DNA of 64,000 bases from Salivita marina (lineage in GTDB: Bacteria > Pseudomonadota > Gammaproteobacteria > Pseudomonadales > Azotimanducaceae): positions 682,001 to 746,000 of the forward strand of contig JAYQNS010000003.1 in assembly GCA_038144425.1 (NCBI GenBank), written 5' to 3'. Of the stretch, positions 25,654-35,625 are shown in pieces; position 1 is the stretch's first letter; each line of letters begins with the position of its first letter. A program made the position numbers and the translations under genes. Below the pieces are notes generated by a model. The model saw nothing but the letters and a program-made list of their open reading frames with translations, did not search any database and had not been told where the DNA came from.

Positions 25654-26753
25654 GCGACCTCAGTATCCTCTTCGAGCCCGTAAAGCTCGGTCCCCTTACG
25701 CTGCCCAATCGCTGGGCCATGGCGCCCATGACCCGGCAGTTCAGCCCGAACCGAACGCCCACGGAGGACGTGGCGCGCTACTACCAGCGCCGCGCGGAGG
25801 GGGGTACGGGGCTCATCATCACCGAGGGCACAACCCTTCGTGATCTCGCCTCTAGCGGCAGCGACGCCATCCCCGCCATCAGCGGCGAGGTGCCCGTAGC
25901 GGGCTGGGCCAAGGTCGTAGAGGCCGTGCACGCCGCGGGCAGCAAGATCTTCCCGCAGATTTGGCACATGGGCGTGATGCGCGACGCCCAGGCCTCAGGG
26001 CACCCGGAGGTGGAGTCCCTAAGCCCCTCGGGCCTGCTACTTCCTGGGAAAAGCCGAGGCCGGGCCATGACCGACGCGGAGGTGGCGGATTCCATCGAGG
26101 ACTTCGCCGAGGCCGCCCGGAACGCGAAGGCGGCGGGCTTCGACGGCGTGGAGCTTCACGGCGCCCATGGCTACCTCATTGACCAGTTCTTTTGGGAGGG
26201 CACGAACACGCGCACGGACCAGTACGGCGGCGACATGGTGGCCCGGACCCGCTATGCCTGCGAGATCATCCGCGCCGTCCGCGCAGCGGTGGGGCCCGAC
26301 TATCCCATCATGCTGCGCTACTCCCAGTGGAAGCAGCAGGACTTCGAAAGCAAGCTCGCACCGACGCCAGAGGCCCTGGAAGCCTTCCTTGCGCCGCTCA
26401 CGGACGCCGGGCTCGACGCCTACCACTGCTCCACCCGCCGCTACTGGGAGCCGGAGTTTGAGGGCTCGGCAATGAACCTCGCCGGGTGGACCAAGAAGCT
26501 CACCGGACTCGCTACGGTCACCGTGGGCTCCGTGGGCCTGAACCAGGACTTCGTCACCGGCTACGCCTCGGAAGACACGGTCGGCACAGCGGACATCGAT
26601 GGCCTGGCCGAGCGGGTGGAAGCCGGGGAGTTCGACGTGGTCGCTGTGGGCCGCGCCCTTATCGCGACCCCGAACTGGCCCCGGCTCGTGGCTGCCGGGC
26701 AGCTGGAGGAGGCAGCCACCTACAGCCGCGCCCAGCTCGCTGAGCTCGTTTAG
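25650..26753 (+). CDS. NADH:flavin oxidoreductase, old yellow enzyme family
   Basis: A 367-residue FMN-dependent TIM-barrel ene-reductase. It begins with the family start ILFEPVKLGPLTLPNRWAMAPMTR. It then shows QIWHMGVM (FMN and substrate-binding His), VELHGAHGYLIDQFFWEGTN (the classical signature), and the C-terminal FMN-phosphate region VAVGRALIATPNWPRLV. The usual reaction is reduction of activated C=C bonds, and the physiological substrate is unknown. It is translationally coupled to the propeller dehydrogenase. The stop overlaps that of the convergent amidase by 4 bases. Confidence 0.92.
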   Translation: MSDLSILFEPVKLGPLTLPNRWAMAPMTRQFSPNRTPTEDVARYYQRRAEGGTGLIITEGTTLRDLASSGSDAIPAISGEVPVAGWAKVVEAVHAAGSKIFPQIWHMGVMRDAQASGHPEVESLSPSGLLLPGKSRGRAMTDAEVADSIEDFAEAARNAKAAGFDGVELHGAHGYLIDQFFWEGTNTRTDQYGGDMVARTRYACEIIRAVRAAVGPDYPIMLRYSQWKQQDFESKLAPTPEALEAFLAPLTDAGLDAYHCSTRRYWEPEFEGSAMNLAGWTKKLTGLATVTVGSVGLNQDFVTGYASEDTVGTADIDGLAERVEAGEFDVVAVGRALIATPNWPRLVAAGQLEEAATYSRAQLAELV

Positions 26754-28374
26754 GGCGCCAGCGGCGGCGTCGCCGGCGGAGGTCGGCGATGCCCCGTGGC
26801 CTGCTCATAGGCGTAAGCCAGCTGAAGGAGACGGTGATCATCCCAGCGCCGCCCCAGCCACTGTAGGCCCGCGGGCAGACGCCCCTCTCGCGTAAAGCCC
26901 ATGGGCACGGTGAGCGCCGGCATGCCCGTTCCCGGCGCCAGGCGCTGACTGTTATCCCCGGTGTATTCCGCATCAGCGCCGCTTAGGGACGCCGGCACGG
27001 CGGTCCAACTCGGATAGAGCAAGGCATCGACCTTCGCCGCATCCAGGGCCCCGGTCACGGCCGCTAGAAAGGCTTGGCGCTCGGGGTGGTCGGCAAAGCC
27101 CGGGCAGGGCGGATCCCACGCCGACGGCGGCGCCAGGGGCCCTTGGGTAAAAAACTTGAAGCGGCCCACGTTCGCTGGATGCACCTCGAAGGCCGCAAGG
27201 CGTGTGGCCACGTCCCGCCAGGGCACGCCCCCTCGAGCATCGAGATAGGCCGCCACGTCCGCACGGAAGCGATTGCAGAAGCGCCCCCCCGCCAGATGCT
27301 GCTCGAAATTGGGAATCACCAAGGGATCAACAATCTCCGCCCCAGCAGCGCGCAAATCCCCCAGCGCCGCCTCGAAAAGGGCCCGCACCTCTGGGTCCGT
27401 CTCTCGCGGCACGAAGGCCCGGAGTACGCCGAGGCGCGCCCCCGGAGCCTTGCAGGGCTCAACCCCGAGGCATAATCCCCCGGGCGCCGCTCATCGGCCT
27501 CAGCGGTGGTCGGGTCTGCGGGGTCGGCGCCGGCAATAACGTTCATGAGGGCCGCCGCGTCGGCTACGGAGCGCACCATGGGGCCCGCCATGTCCCGATC
27601 GAGCAGCAAGGGCACAATGCCCGCCCGGGAAACGAGGCCGAAGGTGGGCCGGAGCCCAACCAAGGCCAGGTGCGCCGAGGGCCCGCGAATGGAATTTCCC
27701 GTATCGGTCCCAAGCCCCGCCAGAGCAAAGCTCGCGGCCACGGCGGAGGCCGTGCCCCCGGAGGATCCCGCGGGGGTATGGCGGCGATCGTAAGCATTCG
27801 CCGTACGGCCGTAGCTCGAGGACAGGCTTTCCTTGGCGCTGAAGGCCCACTCGGCCATGTTCGTTTTGAAAAGCACCAGCGCCCCGGCGGCCCGAAGGCG
27901 GGCCACGATCGTCGCGTCCTTCGTTGGTGGGGGCACGGAAAGCAAGGCTGCGGAACCGCCGGTGGTCGGAAGCCCCGCCGTATCCATGTTGTCCTTCACG
28001 GCCAGGGGCACGCAGTGGAGCAGGCCGAGGGGCTCCCCGGCTTCCCGCTTTTCATCCAAGGCCCGTGCCTCGGAGAGGACCGCCGGGTTCACCACGGTAA
28101 CGGTCCGTACCCCGAGAGGCTGGTCATAGGTGTGAACCCGATCCAGATAGTGGGTCACGAGGGCTTGGCAGCTGACCGTCCCCGAAGCCAGCGCCTTCCG
28201 CACCGAAGCGATGGAGGCCTCATAGGCGAACGCCCCCGCCCCGCCCTGCGCCCGTTCCCCGGCGGCAGCCCCAGCGCGCACGCCCAGGAACAGCCCCAAG
28301 GCCAGCCCAAGCCCTAGGATCCCCAGGCGCCGGCCCGGGACCCGGGCCGGAAGCGTCAGAACGGCCACCACCAC
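26750..28374 (-). CDS. Amidase signature family protein, secreted (frameshifted as given)
   Basis: Amidase with a Ser-cisSer-Lys triad. The N-terminal half has an export-type hydrophobic segment (LGILGLGLALGLFLG), the Lys motif AVKDNMDTAG and the Gly/Ser-rich signature PAGSSGGTASAVAASFA followed by GTDTGNSIRGPSAH with the nucleophile Ser. The frame breaks at the C5 run 27439-27443. One extra base restores RLRGARLGVLRAFVPRETDPE and runs to a normal C-terminus, 541 residues in total. Its GTG start lies inside the end of the upstream transglycosylase gene (19-base overlap). The family includes 6-aminohexanoate and peptide amidases; the substrate is unknown. Confidence 0.82.
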
Positions 28375-28973
28375 GGACTTTCCAGGGACTTCCGGCAGCC
28401 CCGAAGCTGGGTCTCATAGCGATTGGCGCGGGTTTGCACTTTCTTCGCGGTCTCAATCAGCCAGCCCTTGCTGCGCCAGGTACCCCGGCGGAATCCACCC
28501 CGTCCATCGTGGTAAGCCAGGTAGAGGCTGTAGGCGTCCGTCGGCTTCAGGCCCAGCTCCTTCACGCTCGCCCGGTTGTACCAGGCCATAAAGTCAATGG
28601 CGTCCCGGAAGTCATCGCGGTCGGAGAGGAGCCCCCCCTCGGCCTCCACATATTCCTCCCAGGTTTCGTTCTTCACCTGTGCATAGCCATAGGCCGTTGA
28701 GGGCCGCTTCCAGGGAATCACCCCAAAGACCTTTAGCCGCGGGGGCTTCGCCTTCGCCCGAAAGGAGGATTCCTGGTACATGATGGCCATGAGCACGGGG
28801 ATGGGAATATCCCAGCGCCGCTCCGCGCGAGCCGCATCATCGAACCAGTCGGCCTTTTCCGCGAAGATGAGGCAGATGTTGTCACTCCGCCCCGGCGGCG
28901 CGGTGGCACAGCCCGCCACCACCGCGACGCAGCACAGCATGAGCAAGATTCGTCGAAGACTCACCTGATTCAT
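28356..28973 (-). CDS. Lytic transglycosylase-like SLT lipoprotein
   Basis: A 205-residue lipoprotein starting MNQVSLRRILLMLCCVAVVAGC, with a signal peptide and lipobox (VVAGC). The SLT-like fold contains IMYQESSFRAKA, with the catalytic Glu expected of lysozyme-like lytic transglycosylases, STAYGYAQVKNETWEEY, AIDFMAWYN and SLYLAYHDGRGG. It should cleave peptidoglycan glycan strands, probably from the outer membrane inner leaflet. Its ATG overlaps the ligA stop (ATGA). The same neighbour of ligA is seen in Pseudomonas-type genomes. Confidence 0.85.
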   Translation of the reverse strand: MNQVSLRRILLMLCCVAVVAGCATAPPGRSDNICLIFAEKADWFDDAARAERRWDIPIPVLMAIMYQESSFRAKAKPPRLKVFGVIPWKRPSTAYGYAQVKNETWEEYVEAEGGLLSDRDDFRDAIDFMAWYNRASVKELGLKPTDAYSLYLAYHDGRGGFRRGTWRSKGWLIETAKKVQTRANRYETQLRGCRKSLESPWWWPF

Positions 28974-31003
28974 TCCCTCGCCTCCAAAAACGCGACAAAC
29001 GCCGCTTCATCCATGATCGTCACTCCCGCGGCCTGAGCCGCCGCCAGCTTTTGCCCTGCAGCTTCGCCGGCCACGACGACATCGGTATTTTTAGACACGC
29101 TCCCCGTGACCTTAGCACCCAGCGCCTGGAGCCGGTCCTTCGCCGCCTTTCGTGGAAGCGTCGCCAGCGTGCCCGTGAGCACCCAGTTCTGCCCCGCTAG
29201 GGGGCGGGGCCCGCCGGGCGCCGGAGGCTCGGGCTCAAGCCCCGCCGCGAGCAGTCGGTCCACGAGGCTTCGATGGGCGGGCTCGGCAAAATGATCGAGG
29301 ATGCCCTGGGCGACGATGGGCCCGACGTCCCGGAGGGCCGTTAGGGCCTCGAAGTCAGCAGAAATCAGCGACGGCAAGGAGGGAAAGGCCTCCGCCAGGG
29401 TCACCGCCGTGGCCTCCCCCACCTCTCGAATGCCGAGGGCGAAGATCACTCGGGCCAGGGGGCGTCGCTTCGACGCAGCAATGCCGTCAATAAGATTCTG
29501 CGCCGATTTCTCCGCCATGCGTGGCAGGCCCGCCACCGCAGGCAAATCGAGGTGATAGAGGTCCGCCACGTCCCTCAGAAGCCCGCTTTCCACCAGGGCC
29601 GAGGCAAGCTTTTCCCCGAGGCCATCAATATCCATGGCCGTGCGCTGGGCAAAGTGCTGAAGCCCCGCCACCAGCTGGGCCGGACAGCCCTGGCTGTTGG
29701 GACAGCGCAGCACCACCGCGTCCGCCTCGCGACGCAGGGCCGCGGTACACACGGGGCACTGGGTAGGCACGGCCGGTGCTTCGCCCCTCGGGGTCACCGT
29801 GAGATCCAGATCCACTCGCACCACCTGAGGAATCACATCCCCCGCGCGCCGCACCCATACCGTGTCCCCGGGGCGCACGTCGAGCCGAGCGACCTCGTCG
29901 AAGTTATGAAGCGTGGCGTTAGAGACCGTGACTCCGCCAACAAACACCGGCGCCAGCCGAGCCACGGGCGTCACGGCGCCGGTGCGCCCCACCTGGAGTT
30001 CGAGCGCTTCGAGTGTGGTGACGGCTTCCTCCGCCGGTGGCTTGAAGGCGAGGGCCCACCGCGGCGTGCGGCTCAGCACCCCCGCTGCCTGCTGCAGGGC
30101 CAGGTCATCGAGCTTAAGCACCACGCCATCAATGTCGTAATCAAGTTCCGCGCGCTGGGAGAGGCAACGGTTGATGAAGGCCAGTACCGCCTCCGCCCCT
30201 TCACAACGCGTGGTGTGGGGGTTCACGGGCAGGCCCCAGCGCCGGAGCGTATCGAGGGCTTCGCTATGGCTTCGGAATTGTTCCGACCCCGCCTCCCCCA
30301 CGCTATAGGCAAAGATACGCAGGGGACGGCGCGCCGTAATCGCAGGGTCGAGCTGCCGTAGGCTGCCTGCGGCGCCGTTACGAGGATTCACTAGAGGCTT
30401 GTCACCGCGAGCCTCAGCCCCAGCGTTGTAGGTCGCGAAGGCGCTCCGGGCCATGTAGACCTCGCCTCGGACCTCGAGCTGGGCGGGCCAATCATCGCCG
30501 CGAAGCTGCAGCGGAACCGCCGTAATGGTGCGGATATTCCCCGTGATGTCTTCCCCGGTCTGCCCATCGCCACGGGTGGCTGCCAGCACCAGCCGGCCCT
30601 GCTCATAAACGAGCCGAACCGCCACGCCGTCAATCTTTGGCTCGCAGGTGTAGGTCAGGGGCGCTCGATCGAGCTCCCGGCGGAGCCGCTCATCAAAGTC
30701 CCGAACCCCCTGCTCATCCGTGCACTTCCCGAGGCTGAGCATGGCCGTGGGGTGGGCGACGCTTTGAAAGCCGGAAGCCGGCGCACCGCCCACGCGCTGC
30801 GTGGGAGAGCCGGGGTCAACGAGCTCAGGATGGGCAGCCTCTAGCGCTGAAAGGCGGTCGAAGAGCGCATCGTAGGCCCCATCGCTGATCTTCGGCGCGT
30901 CCAGGACATAGTAGGCATAATTGTGCTCTTCAAGGCTCTGGCGCAGGGCCTCCGCCTCCCGGCGGGCCGCCTCCGGGGCAGAACCGCTCGCCTCTGCATT
31001 CAT
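28970..31003 (-). CDS. ligA: NAD-dependent DNA ligase LigA
   Basis: Essential ligase that seals nicks using NAD+. At 677 residues it is the usual length. In order are the Ia domain that binds NMN (HNYAYYVLDAP), the adenylation domain with the nucleotidyl Lys in CEPKIDGVAVRL, the OB fold, the four-Cys zinc finger (CPVC and CPNSQGC), helix-hairpin-helix repeats (DIDGLGEKLASALVESGLL, GIREVGEATA) and a C-terminal BRCT domain (NWVLTGTLATLPRK). The ATG overlaps the zipA stop as ATGA, part of a smc-zipA-ligA operon. Confidence 0.97.
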   Translation of the reverse strand: MNAEASGSAPEAARREAEALRQSLEEHNYAYYVLDAPKISDGAYDALFDRLSALEAAHPELVDPGSPTQRVGGAPASGFQSVAHPTAMLSLGKCTDEQGVRDFDERLRRELDRAPLTYTCEPKIDGVAVRLVYEQGRLVLAATRGDGQTGEDITGNIRTITAVPLQLRGDDWPAQLEVRGEVYMARSAFATYNAGAEARGDKPLVNPRNGAAGSLRQLDPAITARRPLRIFAYSVGEAGSEQFRSHSEALDTLRRWGLPVNPHTTRCEGAEAVLAFINRCLSQRAELDYDIDGVVLKLDDLALQQAAGVLSRTPRWALAFKPPAEEAVTTLEALELQVGRTGAVTPVARLAPVFVGGVTVSNATLHNFDEVARLDVRPGDTVWVRRAGDVIPQVVRVDLDLTVTPRGEAPAVPTQCPVCTAALRREADAVVLRCPNSQGCPAQLVAGLQHFAQRTAMDIDGLGEKLASALVESGLLRDVADLYHLDLPAVAGLPRMAEKSAQNLIDGIAASKRRPLARVIFALGIREVGEATAVTLAEAFPSLPSLISADFEALTALRDVGPIVAQGILDHFAEPAHRSLVDRLLAAGLEPEPPAPGGPRPLAGQNWVLTGTLATLPRKAAKDRLQALGAKVTGSVSKNTDVVVAGEAAGQKLAAAQAAGVTIMDEAAFVAFLEARE

Positions 31004-31965
31004 CGCGGACCCGGTCGCGACATCTGGCGACGTTGGAATTCTCGGATGCGCTGGCGACAGTAGTCGAGGGTTTGCGCGGTCATGACGCTGCGTTGCTCAT
31101 CTCGCAGCTCCCCCTGAAAGCGCTCCGCAAGCGCCTTAGCCACTTGCACCATGGCCTCGAAGGCCTCCAGGGGCGCCGCGGGTCCAGGGAGCTGGAGGAA
31201 GAAGGACACCCCGGGGGTTTCAAAGCTGTCGAGGGTGCTGAGGTCGAAGGTGCCCGGTTCCACGGCGCTGGCCATGGAGAACGCGGGCTGGCCCGTGGCC
31301 TCGTCGTAGTGATGGAAGATATTCATGTCCCCGTAGCGCAAGCCGTAATGGGTCACCGTCTCGACCAGCGCCGGGCCCGCCATCAGCGATTCCCGCGCCA
31401 GCACATGCACCACAAGGACCTCCTCCGGCGGCGGCGGGGGCTCGGCCCCTTCCACCGCAGGTTCGGCGGAGGCGGCCTTTGCCGCGGCCTGCGCCTTGGG
31501 GACTTCCCGCTTCTTCCGCCCGCCAGCGCCTGAGGCAGGGGCGCGGGAGACGATGGGCTCCCCAGCAAAGAGAGGCGCCTGCTCCGGGACGGTCGGGGGT
31601 CCTCCCTCCGGTTCCGGCGTTGGCGGGGTTACAGGCTCAGAGGCACGGGCCACCGGGGCAGGCTCGGGCGCCTTCGCTTCGGGAAAGAGCGGATCTTCCG
31701 CTGGGGGCGCCAGCCCCGAAAGGGGATCGTCGCTTACCGCTGCGGACTCCGCTGCCGGCGGAAGGGTCCCGGGGGAGACGATTCGAGCCCCGCCGTTCGG
31801 CAGTTCGCTCCGAGTCAGGTCAATCTCCTCACCGTCGTCTCCGGGGCTGGGATCCATGCGCAGCGGCAGTTCATCGCGAAAGCGGGTCCAGAGCCCATGG
31901 CCCAAGATGGCCACAACCCCAAGCACCCCAAGGGCAAGGAAAAGCTCTCGAATTCCCCATTCCAT
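31000..31965 (-). CDS. zipA: Cell division protein ZipA
   Basis: Inner-membrane anchor that tethers FtsZ to the membrane. It has 321 residues with the expected N-out topology: an N-terminal membrane helix (LFLALGVLGVVAILGHGLW), a basic/acidic then long Pro/Ala/Glu-rich linker (residues about 40-185), and the C-terminal FtsZ-binding domain. That domain is recognisable by YGDMNIFHHYDEATGQPAFS, TPGVSFFLQLPGP and the final helix YCRQRIREFQRRQM. Sequence outside the last 140 residues is poorly conserved in all ZipA proteins, so identification rests on the C-terminal domain and position between smc and ligA. Confidence 0.95.
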   Translation of the reverse strand: MEWGIRELFLALGVLGVVAILGHGLWTRFRDELPLRMDPSPGDDGEEIDLTRSELPNGGARIVSPGTLPPAAESAAVSDDPLSGLAPPAEDPLFPEAKAPEPAPVARASEPVTPPTPEPEGGPPTVPEQAPLFAGEPIVSRAPASGAGGRKKREVPKAQAAAKAASAEPAVEGAEPPPPPEEVLVVHVLARESLMAGPALVETVTHYGLRYGDMNIFHHYDEATGQPAFSMASAVEPGTFDLSTLDSFETPGVSFFLQLPGPAAPLEAFEAMVQVAKALAERFQGELRDEQRSVMTAQTLDYCRQRIREFQRRQMSRPGPR

Positions 31966-31983
31966 GCGTGCCTCCCCTCTGCC

Positions 31984-34900
31984 CTAGCCCGCTAGGGCCG
32001 CGGCTTCTTCCACATTAACGGATACCAAGCGCGACACCCCGGGCTCCTGCATGGTGACCCCCATGAGGTGCTCGCCCATCTCCATGGAGATCTTGTTGTG
32101 GGTGATATAGATGAATTGCACTTCCTTCGACATCTCCGTCACCAGGCGACAGAAGCGCCCCACGTTCGCATCATCCAGCGGGGCATCCACCTCATCGAGC
32201 ATGCAAAAGGGCGCGGGATTCAGGCGGAAGATGGAGAACACGAGCGCGATGGCCGTGAGCGCCTTCTCCCCGCCGGAAAGCAAATGGATGGAGGCATTTT
32301 TCTTCCCCGGGGGCCGGGCCATGATGGCAACGCCGGTGTCGAGGAGGTCGTCGCCGGTCAGCTCAAGGTAGGCATGCCCACCTCCAAAGACCTTCGGGAA
32401 TAGGCTTTGCAGCCCGCTATTCACCTGATCGAAGGTTTCCTTGAAGCGGGCTCGGGTTTCCCGGTCGATCTTTCGAATCGCCTCTTCCAAGGTCGCCAAC
32501 GCTTCCTCAAGGTCGGCGTTCTGCGCGTCCAGGTATTGCTTCCGCTCCTGCTCCTGCTCGAATTCCTCGATGGCCGCCAGGTTAATGGGGCCTAGGCGGT
32601 CGATGCGCCGATTGAGGCCCTCGAGCCGCTCGGCCCAGGCGCCGGCTTCCGCTTCCGGCTCCAAGGCGTCCAGCAGGGCTTCCGGGCGTTGCTCGAAGGG
32701 CTCAAGCTGCTCCTCTACCGCGCCGCGCTTGAGCACCAGCGCTTGGTGCGCCATGCGGGCGCTTTCAAGGGCTTCCCCCAGCTTTTGCACCCGATCATCG
32801 GCGTCGCTACGGGCCTGCTCAAGGGTCCGAAGCTCGGCGTCGAGCTCGGAAAGCTTGCCCCGAGCGCCCTCGAGCTGCTTCTCCACTTCGGCGCGTTGGG
32901 AAAGCTGTTCCTCAAGGGTGGCTTTCATTCCCGCCAGGGGCGCTTGGGATTCGGTCAGCTCGGACTCGAGGCCCGACAGCTGGCCCGCAAGGGTCGTGAG
33001 CTGCTCCGTGAGCCGGGCCTGCGCCTTGCGCGTGGCCTCGAGCTGGGTGGTCAGGTTCTGCGCCTTGAGGCTGGCCTCGTAAGCGGCCTCCCGTTGCTGC
33101 TGGGCTTCCCCGCGGGCGCTTTGCACCTGGCTCCGAAGCGCATCGCGCTGCGCCAGCCGGCCGCTGCGCTCGCTGTCAAAGCGGGCCTTCTCGCTTTCCG
33201 CCGTTTGCCGAGCCCCCTGGGCCGCAGCCAGCCCTTCCCGCTCCTGGCGCTGCTGATTTTCGAGCTCGGCGCGCTCTTCCCTCAGACGCTGGGCCCGGGC
33301 TTCCGCGGCCTCGAGGCGCGCTGCCAGCGCGCTGCGCTCGGATAGCTTCACCCCCTGCAAGCGGGCTCGCTCGTCGAGGCTGTCCTGAATGCCCGCTCGC
33401 TCGGCCTCCAGGGCCGCAAGCTGGGCCCGATGGGCCCCGACCCGATCTTCCCCGACTTCCTGCGCCGCACTGTTTTCCCCTAACTCGCTACCCAGCGCTT
33501 CCAGCGCTTGGCCCCGACGCAGTACCCCCGCTTCGGCGTGATCGCCCCGGGCGACGCGAAGCCAGCTGGCGCCGATCAGGACCCCGTCGCGGGTGACGAC
33601 CCGCTCCTCCGGGCCCAGGCGACTGCGCAGGGCCAGCCCTTCCTGGAGCGTCTCCACGGCCCACACCCCTTGAAGCAGGGCCGAGAGGTCATCGTCCCCC
33701 TCCACATAGCGGGCCAGGGGAGCTCGCCCCAGCGCATCCTCTACCGACGCCGCGCCCGCGCTGCCGCCCACGCTCTCAAAGAGCGTCAGTTCGGCGTTAT
33801 CTAAGGCCATGGCGGCCTCGCCGGGGCCATCGAGATGTTCCACCACGACGGCCTGAAGGGCGCCCCCTAGCACCTGTTCCACCGCCGTTTCCCAGCCCGC
33901 CTGCACGGTGAGTCGCTCTGCGAGGCGGGGACGGCGGCTTAAGCCGCGCTCCGAAAGCCAGCTGGCCGCCGCTTCGTCCGTGCGGCCCAGGGCCGATTCC
34001 TGCAACGCTTCTAAGGAAGCGCGGCGCCCGGCCAGCTGCTGCCCATCGCTCCGCAGCTCCGCCAGGGCCCGCTCCGCTTCCTGCAGGGCGCTGCGCTCCG
34101 CAGCAATGCGCTCCCCAATGGCCTGGCGTCGCCCTTCCTCCGCCTCGAGCTGAGTCTTCAGCTCCGCGAGGGTCCTGTCTAAGCGCGCGAGATCTTCACT
34201 GTTGCCCTCCACCGCGGGCGCGACCTCAAGCTTGTCGAGGCGCTCCTGGAGCCGAGCCAGGGTTCGCTCTAGCTGCGTGGCCCGAGCCGCCTCCACCTCC
34301 GCCCGCCGAGTCGGCGCGGCGGCGTCCAGGTTGAAGCGCTCCCACGCCTGCTCCCAGGCGCTGAGGGCGGCTTCCGCCTCGGCGAGACGCCCATCGGCGG
34401 CGCGCTGGGCCTCCTGGGCGCGCGCCTGCCCCGGGCCAAGCTCGGCGAGGGCTGTTTCGAGCTCCTCAATCCGCCGGCTATCGGCTTCCAGGTTCCGAGC
34501 CGTTTCCTCCCTTCGGGCCTGGGCACTGGCTCGATCTCCGGCAAGCTGGCGCCCCCGCTGCTCCTTCGCGCGCAGCGACTCCTCGAGTCGAGCAATCTCC
34601 GCCCCTAAGCTGTAGAACCGCTGCTGGATGCCATCGACGTCCTGAGCGAGGGTCTCCCGACCCACCCGGGCTTGCTCCAGCTGCCGCAGGGTGGCTCCCC
34701 GAGCCGTCACCGCTTCCTCTCGGTTCAACTCGGCGCGCTTCACGGCACCATCCGCCGTCTCCAGCTCCGTCGACAGGCCCTGCCAGCGTAGGGCCAAGAG
34801 TTCCGCTTCCAGCTGCCGCGCTTCGCCCTTAAGGGTCCTGAAGGTCTCTGCGGCCCGGGCCTGGCGCTGGAGTCGCCCGAGTTGCCGATCGAGCTCCTCT

Positions 34901-35493
34901 CGAAGATCGTTTAGGCGATCGAGGTTTTCCTTCGTGTGCTTTATGCGGTTTTCCGTCTCTCGGCGCCGCTCCTTATAGCGGGAAATACCGGCCGCTTCCT
35001 CGAGGTGCTGGCGGAGCTCTTCGGGCTTAGCTTCAATGAGATTCGAGATCATGCCCTGCTCGATAATGGCGTAGCTCCGGGGCCCCAGCCCCGTGCCGAG
35101 GAACACGTCCTGGATGTCGCGGCGGCGGCAGCGGCTATCGTTTAAAAAGTAGATGGACTGCCCGTCTCGGGTAACCTGGCGGCGAATGGCGATTTCCGCG
35201 AAGGCCGCATACTGGCCTGCGATACGCTGATCGGTGTTGTCGAAAATCAGCTCAATGCTGGCCTGGGCCGTCGGTTTCCGCGAATTAGAGCCATTGAAGA
35301 TGACGTCCGTGATGGACTCGCCCCGGAGCTGCTTGGCGCTGCTTTCCCCCATCACCCAGCGCACCGCGTCAATGACGTTGGATTTACCGCATCCGTTGGG
35401 CCCGACGATCGCCGTGAGGTTGGCCGGTAGGTGCACCGCGGTGGGATCTACGAAGGATTTAAAGCCCGCCAGTTTTATAGATTTTAAACGCAT
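31984..35493 (-). CDS. smc: Chromosome segregation protein SMC
   Basis: Full-length SMC ATPase of 1169 residues, which compacts and segregates the chromosome with its kleisin partners. The N-terminal head begins MRLKSIKLAGFKSFVDPT and has Walker A GPNGCGKSNVIDAVRWVMGE. Long Ala/Glu/Arg-rich coiled coils flank a hinge at about residues 500-650. The C-terminal head has the signature LLSGGEKALTAIAL, Walker B FCMLDEVDAPLDDAN and the His-switch region YITHNK. Having SMC rather than MukB supports a Pseudomonas/Cellvibrio-like lineage and excludes Enterobacterales and Vibrionales. The zipA gene follows after 18 bases. Confidence 0.98.
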   Translation of the reverse strand: MRLKSIKLAGFKSFVDPTAVHLPANLTAIVGPNGCGKSNVIDAVRWVMGESSAKQLRGESITDVIFNGSNSRKPTAQASIELIFDNTDQRIAGQYAAFAEIAIRRQVTRDGQSIYFLNDSRCRRRDIQDVFLGTGLGPRSYAIIEQGMISNLIEAKPEELRQHLEEAAGISRYKERRRETENRIKHTKENLDRLNDLREELDRQLGRLQRQARAAETFRTLKGEARQLEAELLALRWQGLSTELETADGAVKRAELNREEAVTARGATLRQLEQARVGRETLAQDVDGIQQRFYSLGAEIARLEESLRAKEQRGRQLAGDRASAQARREETARNLEADSRRIEELETALAELGPGQARAQEAQRAADGRLAEAEAALSAWEQAWERFNLDAAAPTRRAEVEAARATQLERTLARLQERLDKLEVAPAVEGNSEDLARLDRTLAELKTQLEAEEGRRQAIGERIAAERSALQEAERALAELRSDGQQLAGRRASLEALQESALGRTDEAAASWLSERGLSRRPRLAERLTVQAGWETAVEQVLGGALQAVVVEHLDGPGEAAMALDNAELTLFESVGGSAGAASVEDALGRAPLARYVEGDDDLSALLQGVWAVETLQEGLALRSRLGPEERVVTRDGVLIGASWLRVARGDHAEAGVLRRGQALEALGSELGENSAAQEVGEDRVGAHRAQLAALEAERAGIQDSLDERARLQGVKLSERSALAARLEAAEARAQRLREERAELENQQRQEREGLAAAQGARQTAESEKARFDSERSGRLAQRDALRSQVQSARGEAQQQREAAYEASLKAQNLTTQLEATRKAQARLTEQLTTLAGQLSGLESELTESQAPLAGMKATLEEQLSQRAEVEKQLEGARGKLSELDAELRTLEQARSDADDRVQKLGEALESARMAHQALVLKRGAVEEQLEPFEQRPEALLDALEPEAEAGAWAERLEGLNRRIDRLGPINLAAIEEFEQEQERKQYLDAQNADLEEALATLEEAIRKIDRETRARFKETFDQVNSGLQSLFPKVFGGGHAYLELTGDDLLDTGVAIMARPPGKKNASIHLLSGGEKALTAIALVFSIFRLNPAPFCMLDEVDAPLDDANVGRFCRLVTEMSKEVQFIYITHNKISMEMGEHLMGVTMQEPGVSRLVSVNVEEAAALAG

Positions 35494-35625
35494 GGTTCCC
35501 CGAGCCCCTGGGGGCGCGACGCCGGCTATCCGTTACCCTCGAGCGTAAGAGAGGGGGCCGCCGGCTTGTTTTTTTCTAGTGTAGCCGAAGGGCCCTAACC
35601 CCTGCATCTAGTGGTTTCGGCCAGT
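35494..35625. other. Intergenic region between ccmI and smc
   Basis: This 132-base region follows the ccm operon and should hold the smc promoter on the minus strand. It includes a T7 run (35571-35577 region) and GCCGGC inverted elements that would form a hairpin plus U tract only if read on the plus strand, where no gene needs a terminator. I could not identify the smc promoter. Confidence 0.3.

Noticed and set aside
35560..35580. Rho-independent terminator with T7 tract between ccmI and smc
   Set aside because: The T tract and GCCGGC elements are oriented for the plus strand, while both neighbouring genes are on the minus strand, so it cannot end either transcript.
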